Below, in pieces: positions 12,501-24,500 of a DNA stretch of 64,000 bases. How positions within the stretch are numbered: the first letter of the stretch is position 1; every line of letters begins with the position of its first letter. Below the pieces are notes generated by a model, which did not search any database, was not told the DNA's origin, and saw only the letters and a program-made list of their open reading frames with translations. Position numbers and translations under genes: made by a program. This stretch comes from Stenopsyche tienmushanensis (taxonomy: Eukaryota; Arthropoda; Insecta; Trichoptera; Stenopsychidae), in the NCBI GenBank assembly GCA_008973525.1, contig WACJ01000398.1, positions 1 to 64,000 on the forward strand, given 5' to 3'.

Positions 12501-15500
12501 TATTATCTTTAATGCTCAATTTTATGCATAAATATCTTATTATAGAAAGTTTGCCATAGGTTAAGAAATTATATACAGAGCCGTAACTAGGGTATGAAGC
12601 GCCCATGGCAAGTATCTAACATAACGATGAGAGTCCAATTTATTTTCTAAAGTTAATTCTATTATAAATGCTATATATTAAATTATAATGTTTGATTTAA
12701 AATAATACACAAAGATAGTCCCAAAAGTACCCGACCTAACTTATAGATGGCGGTTACTGTTGTAAAAAAATACTATGATATAAAGTGTCTATACACTACG
12801 TTGCTTCCGTGACCGTACAGATTATAGAAAATGTCGCAAAAAGCCCTAAAAGAGGACGGAGTGGCCATAAAGTTTGTATGTTCAATTGGTCCGTTTTTCG
12901 GACCGCTGATATAACGAATGAGCGGCTTGCGATAGGATGCCATACTTGAACATACCGATAGTGAAGAAAAGAAGGATTAGACAATTAAGCATATATTATT
13001 AAAATGGACAGAGTTAATCAGTGTTGGTCATGTAAAGTAGAAACCATGCGCAACTCTCGACCAACTATTCTGCATTTTGTTCCCCAATCCCAGTTGCATC
13101 CGTGGCAGGCACCTACTTTCCCACGCCCTTTTTTTTGTGCGATTTAGAAGTTATGCGATTTTTGTTTAAAGCATTCTTTTTTAATATCATAAAGACCGCG
13201 TATCGAGATATTTTGTATAAAATAGGAAATAAATCATCAACACTAACCGAAATTTGGAAAAAAATATATAATTTAGGACTGTTCAAATCATATTACATCT
13301 GCTATCGCTGAATTACGACCACGCCCTTTATTCTAGTTTAGATTTTTGAAATAAATGACTTTTTTTGCATTTTTTCAACACAGTTGACATCATATCTCAA
13401 GTTTAATTTTCATCAAATAAGCGTTTTTCATCAACGACTTGGCCTAACATATTGTAGAAATGTCACATTACACATGGCTACCTCCATATTTCATTAATAG
13501 CGGAATCCGGACGTGCAAGGGAAAAAGAGAGAGTCGACCGGTAGTCTTGGCCGCGGGAAGATGCCGAAGATGATTATTAACGCCAGGCAGTGTGAATCAT
13601 GATAATAATATTAGGTAACCCTTTATCGCAAATCAGAATCAATCACCGACACTTATCATCCAGCACGGAATTTTCAAAATGATACAGTTTATTTCAGTAG
13701 ATCCACATCTCACATCTAATCGATAATTCCGATGCTAATGTGTTAGGGCTGCAAGCTCATTTCGAAATATGGCAATTTAAAGTTTCCGCATGATGTGCAA
13801 TCTAGTTGCAGTTCATGCACTGAGTGGATAGAAATGTTTGATGCAAGTTTTGCGGGTGATGATCAGGTTTGACCTCAGCAGCTTATAAATTATATAACCA
13901 CTATACGTCATCAGAGTGGTTTTTAGATTTTCCATGCACATTTACCAAGGAACCAACATATTTAAAATGTGCCAATAGTATCAATTGATCAGGTCATCTT
14001 ATTTGTATTGAAAAAAAGATCAAGCACGATTACAAAATATGAAGATAAATCAAATGAAATAGCCACGTTAACCAACGAGGAAAATGGTTCTGGGGAATAA
14101 AGCGTAATTTATTATCTACGATGGAAATAAATTCTAATTATAATTCATATGAGTAATGATAGTGAACAATGATCTACTTGGAGCTGTTAAATTTATCATA
14201 GTTTATGCAAAATTAATCATTTCATAGGAAGGATTGTATGTTTAATGATGTTAAATTGAGATCTTATTATTAGAATATAGGCTCTGAAAGAGAGCACATA
14301 TTTCGGCTGCCATTGAATACATGTCAACGTGCTGTTACTGTGCATATTTTTTTTATTTTGGATTTTTTTTCCATAGATATTAATATTTCCTGTTTAACAC
14401 TGGCGTACAAAAAATGTTCATATTCAAGCACTTTGAAATCATCAAAGACGATATATCGCTGCTTAGCATCCAGAGGGTTAAATATGAAATATTTAGGATA
14501 AGTAATTGAGAATTTAAGATAATTATGGCGTTTTGAATGAATAACAATAATAATAATAGAGAAAATTTCTGACTGTCTTATTGTTCTTTGTTTTTTAAAA
14601 AAATTGCGCGCTAATCGTACAGGGTGCGGCAGGGAAATTACCTTATTTAAAAAACGAATAACATAAACAATATAAGAAATATTAATTTAATTATTTTATC
14701 ATGTTATAGAAAGACATTTAAAATTATAAAAAATATATCGAGGTGGTTTCAATTATGATTAATATATTTAAATATTCAAGATTGTACCCAAAATGATCTA
14801 CGCAGACGCGCTTTTGACAGAATGTTATACTTTTTTTTGACCAAATCACCATTGAAGTTGCTCAAAAAAGACAAAATAAATTTATGAAGCATGAGAAAAT
14901 TTGCATGAAAGTCTCCATTCGTCTGTTAAACGCGAATTTTATCATGCTACATTATCTTAACAGGATCGTTATAATTCGATTCACATCTCAATGGTTTAAA
15001 AATGCCAATTTTATTGCAGCTCCGTGGGTGTTGATGATAATCAAATTGATATCTGATGATCGGCTTTATAATTATGTACGACAATACGATGATCGACGTT
15101 AATCCGTGGGAACTTTGAAATATAACAACATCTATCGCTTTTTGGGCCTACACTGTTGTCGGTCCGATGGTGACGCGCATGAGGGGGATTCGTCATCTTA
15201 TTTCTGACACCATTGTAACGTGGAATACCGGGCGCTCTCCAGACAGAATCCCCGAGCCGTTTCCCACTCCCATATGTGCTGTAAGATGGCTACGCGCGCA
15301 TGCGGGTTCATTTTGCTATCGGATCATGATAGAGTCGAGCGTTGGGATGGAAGTTGTCGGGTGCGAATAGCAGGGCCGTAACTAGGGTATGATGCGCCCG
15401 TGGCAAGAATCAAAATTGCGCCCCCCCCCCCCCCATTTTCGGACGGATATTTTCAATACATTTTTTAAAGGTGATAAAATAATGTTTAATATTTTGACTT

Positions 15501-18500
15501 AATTTTATTACAACATTGCTACATTAAAAAAAGTGCTAATGTTAGTTATAAACAAAATGGCGTCGTTATAAGATATTTCATTAGACTTTTTTTTATTGAT
15601 ATCAAGAATTTGTCGGATTTTTTCTATTGATCTGAAAACAATTTTTTTAAATTTTTATTATGTGCAGGAGCAGAATATACCTATAAAAGTATATAATTAA
15701 AAACTAAGTAGTTTTTTTAATTAAACTTTTATATATTCTTGACAAATTTTACCCACAATTTTACAATATTATAGTGAGAAACCACCTAAAACTTCAGCCG
15801 GGTCAGTCAAAAACAGCCGTTTTTGAAAATGCAGTTTCGAGAAAATGTCATTTAACCCATCGATGCACAGTTACCGTCAAATACCGTCATGTGTTAGCAG
15901 ATAATACTTGTTTATTGCGCCAGAATAAGTTCATGCATACCGTCTTCGCCGACACTTCAAATCTTATCTCACACCGACGAAACTCATCAAAATGAAAACA
16001 AACTTAGGTGGCTCAAAAATTCTCAAACTTCTCAAAATAAGATAAATTAATTTTGATAAATAATTTGATTTTTGCGATATACCGACTTGAAGTACATACA
16101 TATTATAAACATCAAGTACTAAAGTAGTAAAAGTTTTATCGCATTCTACTTCCAATATATTTTACTTTGGTCTGTTTTTATGCGGATCTTTTTTATGCGA
16201 TTTTGATATTATGCCATTTTAAAAAATAATGGAACTTATCCTTCATTTTTCTATAAAGAACAAAGCTTTTTTATGCTAATACGCATAAAAAAGTCTAAAA
16301 TTGTCGGAAAAATATATTTGGGAAGAAATGACTATCGGCGAAAACGAAGAATTAAATTTACAAAACATTAATACTTTACAGTCCGTGCGTTTCGCGCTAA
16401 GCTTCGCTGAAAGTCCAGGCGATTTCGTAAGAAATTCATGAAACTCTACTTCTTTCGTAAAATTGATATAATTCTTAAACCAGCTAATAGATTGAAACGA
16501 AATTTTAGTCGTGCCTACAAAAGAGCTTACTGCACAGATATATTTAAACAAAACAGAGGTTTTCAATGTATGGTGCGTGTATCAGCGCGACAAAATGCAA
16601 AAAGTAACTTTTTGATTTGAATTATATAAAAAGGCATTTATCAAATGACACCCAAACACATGAACAAAAAATAAAGGCAACATTCAGTTGACGGCACTAG
16701 CATTCCTAGATTTTGGCTACCAATTTTACCGAAAATTAAAGCACCAATGACCAGCTAAAAGATCTGAAAGTGTAAACAATCTCCAATGAAGACCGCAAAG
16801 CAACGGCAATGGACGAAGGATGCTCACAAGGAGCACAGAAGTCAGGCATTTATTTTGATAATTAACGAGCACCATTCTTATCGCTGACCATTTTTTTATT
16901 CCCCCTTTCTACTTCTTCAAAAGTAAACTGACAGATTTGCACAGCAACTCATTCCTTTTATTTTCGCAACACAATAATAGGCAAAAATAATTAAGCAACA
17001 GCAAGCAGATGCTATGCATGTTGGACATAAGAAATTGAACATTTTTTTATTGATTTTTTTTATTAATTTGGACTTATGTATTATGTTTTAATGCACCTAT
17101 ATCTTGAGTCATATAAAAGTAATTCAAACAGAATACTCGCGCGCTAGTGCAACCATCACGACGAGCGCGTGGGAGCGGGGCGCCGCCCGGGGGCTCTGCC
17201 CCGAGAGCGCCCCCGCTCCGACGCTTTACATCAAGAGAAGCCAACTTTGGTGAATAGATTCACCATTATTTTCCAGCACGATAACGCGCGACCTCTGTTA
17301 ACGAAATTGAAAAAAATTGCATTGAGAAAAAAACCGCAATAAATTGTAAGAACATCTAATATTGACATAATTTACATTTACTTACTTATTAGTGTTTCTC
17401 GTGTATTTTTCGTTTGGACGAAAATGAGGCAGGTGCGCACTGGCCGAGGGGCGCACTGGCCGAGGGGCGCACTGGCCGAGGGGCGCACTGGCCGAGGGGC
17501 GCACTGGCCGAGGGGCGCACTGGCCGAAGGGCGTAGGTGGTGTTGGTGCTGATGAAGCAATATAAGGAGATGATACAACGAGCGCCGAAACACTTTTTTT
17601 CGGGTATCCAAAAATGACTAATCGGGTCGACACTTAAAATTCTTACGAGCTTCATCGGGAACACTGATTATCCATAAAATTGGATCGCCGTTAAAGTGGA
17701 GATAAAGCATCGCTAATCAATTATTATATCATGTTGCTTTGAATTAATGACATCGATGGTGTTATCTATCTCGAGCCAATTATGAGTAATGAAAGTATGT
17801 ACATATTATCTCCAAACGAAGAATCGGGAACCCCATGAGAGATATCGAAAATGACTCATTGCGAATCTTATGTCAATTTACGTGTTAATGCATTTAGAGT
17901 AAAATGGTCAAGTAAAATAAAAATCACGTACAACTCTCATCTCATCACGGGTCGGTATCCTGCGTTTTGCGCCCCAATCCCTGTTGCGCCCGTGGCAGGC
18001 GCCTTCTTTGCCACGCTCTAGTTACGACCCTGGCGAATAGAAATACTATCGTTTAAACTGTTTTTTTATTATGACAAGATAGAGAGACCGTGAAAGGACG
18101 TTTTTCTTCGTGTTTTTTATAGTATGTGTAGCAACTTCATTTTAATTCCAACTATCTGAATCCATTTAATGCTGCAAGTATGAAATTCGACGATTTTATT
18201 CCGCGATAAAATTAATTCTTTTAACATGAATTCACTCGTCGGTGTAATAAGTTCTCGGAAATTGATTTTAAACAGACCGAATAACAGTATTTAGCTGATA
18301 AATAGGTATGAAGGACCACACGCCTTAATGAAAAGCTCTGAAAGGGCGGGTCTTTTCGGTCCATTTAAGCATCCTCGAGACACTTAGGGCCGTCTAAATT
18401 ATGTGGCGAGCTTTTATTACGATCGCGATTATGTTTCAGTTAACCGGATAGCCGTCAATTTTTGCCTCAACAAATGACCCAATAACTCATCGAAATTCAG

Positions 18501-21500
18501 CCGAAATTTCATCGTGGTTTTTGAATCACGTTTCTCTGAATCGTGCGAGATTGGGTTCTTGATGGGCTCGAACGAAGAGTGTAATTATTTTAAGTGAGTT
18601 CTATGCTTGATTGAGAGCAAACTCTATTAGTGCCTGTTTAAAAGGGTGGGAACTAATTATGTAACGCGTATTGGAATTCTTGCTCAGTCACATTTGGTGG
18701 AGCTTTTAGATAATTTGGCTCGTCCACAATAAATTGATGATTTCATAGATCCATTAAGCTGCCAGTTTTACGTATTTAAATACAGTTTCCTGATCGCTTT
18801 TGTTCAATTTTATCTTCGTCTTAAATATTTTGGAAGGAACAAAATAACACATTTGGCTAAGCTTTTAATCGATACATTTGGGACCGAGAACTGTGTCTCA
18901 AATAGGTACTTTTTGTATTAGAAATAGAAACACGGCTATGAAAATAAAGCGCTGTTGAGTGCTGCACGCCACGTGTGCGGGCATACTCTCTCTATGGATC
19001 GCTCAGCATGTGTGTGTTTTAAATAAAGAAGTTTCCCTGCCGCCCCCTATATTTATCGCTTGCATTCCATAAAGAAATAAAATGTTCTAAATTATCCGAA
19101 CCGAAAATTGAAAAAATCGCTATTATTCCCGGAACTAAAACCGTAACCGAACCGATATAAATATTTGGAATTGGATAAATTAATTAAAACCGAACCGGAA
19201 CGAAAACCGAAATAAAAAATAACGTTTTTAGCGCAGATATTTATACTTAGGCGCCTTAATATATTTGATGATCGCAATGTTAAAATTATGGCCATTCAAT
19301 CGCTTTGAAATTCAGATGGACCAAATTATGTGAGCAATCTTAAGCCCAAGTAAACCAATTTGCCAGTTGAAGGTTAAGCTTTACGGAAAAAGCTCCTAAT
19401 CACGATAATGTTCTAATCCCATCGGCCGTGATAGATTACTGCAGTATAGTTATTTATTTTCGCCCGACTCGCATGAACCCACAATTAAGATGAAGATGCA
19501 GCATCATGGGATTAAATTTATACAGAAATAAGACACCTTAACGCCACCGAAATGTAAAATCAATTGTACTGTCGTCGCAGAGTGATTGAGAGCCCGGGAG
19601 CCGTGATTCGACATGTGAATCTAATATCATCAAGAATCTCATCATATAAATTTAGGGACTATTAAATAGGCATTATAATCTCAAAATAAACCCAGTTAGG
19701 TTTCTTTATAAACTGTAAATTGTGACCAAGCTCTCGAAAAATTAAATTAACTCATATACAGTATTAAATTTAAATCGGAGCAAATGCTAAACGTCTATGA
19801 CTCATTTTGCGCGAAATATTCAATTATCGCGTAAAAATCCTAAGGTGAAAAAAATCCTAAATGAGTGATAGAACAGTTTTCAATCTTATTAAATAAAACA
19901 TTGCATAATAAACAATATGTAACGTCTGCAAATCCGTCCTTCCAAATGTCGTCCTTAGAATACTTCCATTTTTCCAGGAGTATTCAACTTTTTTCCAATA
20001 GTGTGTTTTCAATGATAGTGTAATTTTTTTGAATTTATTGAAAATATTTAATGAAGATTTTGGTACCGCATTTTATTTTATTTTATTTATTTTATTTTTT
20101 AATCAAGGCTGATTGACTTTGTCAATTTTTATACTATATGCTAAGTTTTCTAATCCCTCTTTTCTTCATTATCGCTTAAACATTGGGCCCTATCAGTCTT
20201 CTTCGGACGCGAGGTGCTCATTCGTCATATCAGCGGTCCGAAAAGTGGACCGATTGAACATACAAGCCTTGTGGCTACTCCGTTCTCTTTTGGAGACTTT
20301 TGCGATATCTTCTATGATCTGTATGATCACGGAAGCTCACTTAGATGCTAGTTTATATAAGCGGCTCGCGTTAAATGAGATAGCGAACAAGCCTAGACTC
20401 TCCCTCAATGGATTTTCTTCATCATTTCTGGGGCGGATTCCTCATTTGGCCGACAACTGCGCTGTTCATCTTGTCAGCTCGTACGGCCTAATTTAAATTC
20501 TGCCACCCAATATCTTGTCGTTGTATACGAAGGTCCAGACTCCCCGAGAGTAGAATCTAGCTCGGATTTGATGAGACTGTTTAAATAAAAGTATTGTATC
20601 AATTAACGATAACCATTTTCTATCATAGTATTTTTTTAACAGTAAACCACCATATCTACGTTAGGTTGCGTACTTTTGGGACTATCTTCTATTGAAATTT
20701 CGTACCGATCTTTTGACTGGTTTAAGAATTATATCAATTCTACGAAAGAAGTAGAATTTTATGAGTTTATTAGAATATTTAGAATACTAGTGATTTTTGA
20801 CGAACTTGTGCAAAAAAAAAAAAATAGGAATAAGTGCGAAATGACCGCCGTGTGTCGCCTTCAAGAAAAACTTCCCGATTCTTCTGGAAGTCCAAGAAAT
20901 TGTGTACTCCATGGGTATTGCACAACGGCAGCCTTTACTAAGAATCGCTGGAGCGTACAGAACTACTGCTACAGACTGTCCTTGCAGGGATCATGTCACT
21001 AGACCAAAAAGTCCAAATAAAAGCAGTGAGGTACCTTAAAAAGCATGTAGAATAATTCAAGTTGGTAAGTCCACTCTATCAGCTGTGGAATCAGATGTAA
21101 TTCCTACGGATCCTATTGCCACCAAAAGGTGGTCTAGAAACGCGGGAATTGCCGATTGGGAACGCAGTTGGTCTGAGTCGCCTCACGGTGGCTACATGCT
21201 GAATTTCTTTGGTTCAGTCTCATCTCGCCTCAAGCTAAAATGGGTTGACCGCGATCTCTGGACTTCCCAGTTCCTGACGGGGCACGGCCGTTTTGCGGCA
21301 TGCATGGCAAAAATGAAACTAAAATATAATTCGGACTGTGTGTGCAGAGAATCTTTCATGTACGCGGATCACGTTTTGTGGTCGTGTTTGGGCATGTCCC
21401 CCAAGAAAGAGGCGCTCCTGTGCCGTATCAGAGGTCCTATTTTTGGACCTCTTGGCCACAGGGACTTTGAGTTATAGTTTCGAAGCCAAATGCGCCTTAG

Positions 21501-24500
21501 ACGGATACCATTTTTAGTGTCCGTCCTCTACCATAACATGTCTTGTACTTAACCTAGGTGTGAATAATAAAAAAAACTCTATGGGTGAGATGTGTTATTA
21601 CAACCCAGAATCCAAAAGACAATCCGAGTATCCTAAATTCACAAATAGCGTATATTCGAATCCGCGTAAAAACCGGGATTACTGTAAATTTAAGCTGAGT
21701 AAATCATTTGTGAGCTTGCGAACTGAAGCAGCCAACCAGTCGCAGTGTTGTACAACCATTTACAAGCGGCATCATGTTCAAGCGTCCATCGCATCATCAC
21801 GTTCTGCACACTTATTAAATTAACCAAGGACCTCATAAATGCAGACGAGCCTTAATGTCATATAATTTATCCCACAGTTTATGCAGAAATAAACGACTCG
21901 AGCGCGGGGTTAATTCTTGGGAAAAATGCGACATAACTGAAAAGCCATGAAATGAACGAGGAAGTTTGATAAAAGCCGTTGAACATTAGCTTAATCGCAA
22001 TCTAATCTAGCCAGACAAGTTGTTCAGGAACGAAATAAATGGGACCTAACTAACAACTAGCTGATAAGCATCTCCGTGACCGGATGCATAGAGGGAGGCT
22101 GCTTTGCCCTCCCGTTGAATAAACAAGCGCATTAAGTCCAACACTATCTGAATCTGGGAGCAACACCACAAACCCGTTGTTACTCCTTAATGCTCCGGTT
22201 CTGAATGAAGCCTAGAAGCCTTCCAGGCAAAAATATGACCGTTCGCTGCTCAATGGATTTCTCCATTCAATTCCCAGCAATGCACACACACAAGGCACTA
22301 AAATTAATTTCATAAATTGCTCGTGCAGATTGCAGCCTTATTTCAATTAGACGTATGAAAAGAAGCAGCATCCAATTCGTTGTGAATTGCTCGACGATTT
22401 AGCATGTCTCTCTTATTTCGGAAGGGATCCTAATATATATAAATTTAAAATTTGCCATACATCGTTTCAATAAATTAGAAATTGATGACGCTAGTTAATA
22501 TTCAACAGGCGTCTGTAGCACCAACGGTAGATTCAAGTCGTTTGTACTTTCGAACCATTGATACTTTCAGCGCTTTTCGGAATCTATTTTAACGGAATTC
22601 CACCATAACGGAATCTGTGCACAAGGATAGATGAAACGAGAGATGCGAATATGTTGCGATATAATAATTATTTTTAATGATCTAACAATAATTGCAAATC
22701 AAAAGTTCAGTATAAAAACAGATCAATTTCGATCTAGACATTTTTTTACGCGATCACACATCAACTCATTGATTGTAAAATCATGATTTGATGAGTAGAT
22801 AAAAATGATTGAACGATTAAACCTTTAGATGAGTATGCACGCACATGTGGCGTGCAGCGTTCCACAGCGCTTTATTTTCAATGCCATGCTTATATTTCTA
22901 ATGCAAAAAGTATCAAAAACGAACCTATTTGATATATTATTATGGATTCCAAACGTATCGATTCCAAGCTTCAATAATATCGGCAGTGCCAAAATTACGT
23001 ACCGTTTTTACACTCTCGTGTTAGATAACTTCTTTATAGATCTGCCCGCGGGAAGGACGTCCTTCCGCAGTCAAGGCTATCCGACAACTCCTCATGACCG
23101 TCGCTTCCTGCACGACACGCCGGACCTGACAACGGTATACACACAAGATAGCTATCGTTATTTCAGTTGCAATGTGTCCGTAGCGCCACAGAAGATAGCG
23201 CTGTAATAGATTAACAGCGACATTGTATGGGGATGATAATTCGCCCATGCTACAATATCAAAATGCTCCATTTATCAAAATATTTAGTAGCAGTGAAAGA
23301 GTTAAATGAAAAATTTTACTACATCACCCTCATTCCCCTGATCTCATTCATTCGGATTTTAATTTGTTTCCCGGATTAGAGACGTTTTTCGATACAAAAA
23401 AAAACGAATTTGTATGATATTAAAACCGCCTTTTTTCGTTTTTGCTTCTAAGCCGAATAATTTCTACAATGGGAAAATTAAATTATATGTTCTTAAAAAC
23501 GGCACGTATTTTTGGCATTACTGTGGTCGAAAATCACAGACTTTTTTATTACAATTTCTTCAATCTAATAATTATTAATTAAATTCGGGGGATCACTTCC
23601 AATGACTGCCCGGTGCGATCTCCGCAGCCGAATAAGGGGACGGTCGGGGACTATCGCAGCGGCGAAGGCAACGTTATATAATAAAAAGAACAAGGCCATT
23701 CGTAGCAAAATTTATGATTGATATGTATTTATGAAATATTAAATAATGCTATATATGGTCATGTACCATTATATTATTTTTTGCACGTTGATATTTTTGT
23801 GGTTAAACCTTTGGTTAATAATTTACTAAAATGTTTTAATCGAAGAGGCATTGCCCCCTTATTTATTTGAGATTATCTGTAGTTTCGGCAGATAAATTAC
23901 TTATTTATGGCTTTTGGACTAAAGCGTTCTTCAATCTTGATTGCAGAATTATAGAGATGCATGCATTTCATTATTCGATTATTTTTTTAAAAATAATATT
24001 GCTTAATTCCACGCCCAAACTAATGAGGGAACAAATATATCTTGAAGCCATTCTACAACCGGTCGTCTTGTAAATACCCATGGCTTATCTATCGATGGCC
24101 ACTCCAAGTGCTACATAAATCGTTTCAGCGCAATAACTATTTCTCTGTACAAATATCTGCGTGAGAAGACAAACCTTGACAGTGAATGATGGCAAAAAAT
24201 AACGACAGCAAAGTTAATATACGACCATTCAATGGAATTCAATTAAATCTCCATACCTGAACGCAATTAAAAAAAGCTCTCTTAAATGGAAAATATCGGT
24301 GATCATTCGCCCTGTGTAGAAAATGATTAAATTGTATTTTTATGGTGGCATCGTTGCGTTCATAATTAAGTCGTAAAGTACTTAAATAAAATCAACGGGT
24401 TTGTTCGGATTAAAATATCACAGGCGATGATCATATAAGACCTGATCGTAAATGGCAAGTTCATTTTGAATAAAAATTATCACTTTCAAGACCTATTTGC

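Larger units (their letters stand above)
15371..18032. mobile_element. hAT-like DNA transposon, 2.66 kb, complete ends
   Basis: The left end CAGGGCCGTAACTAG and the inverted right end (CTAGTTACGACCCTG on +) are flanked by a perfect 8-bp target duplication GCGAATAG (15363-15370 and 18033-18040). The 8-bp duplication and CAG-start ends fit the hAT superfamily. No transposase frame survives. The interior contains a Mutator-like piece (15650-15870), an LTR tail (17145-17228) and a minisatellite (17432-17530), so it is non-autonomous. Confidence 0.8.

Noticed and set aside
17378..17664. Three overlapping minus-strand frames of 77-91 residues with PSASAPLGQCAPR repeats
   Set aside because: They are produced by a 16-bp minisatellite read in three frames, with no other coding support.
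22092..22113. GGGAGG...CCTCCC stem as a possible terminator or small RNA
   Set aside because: A short isolated stem in an intron with no supporting context.
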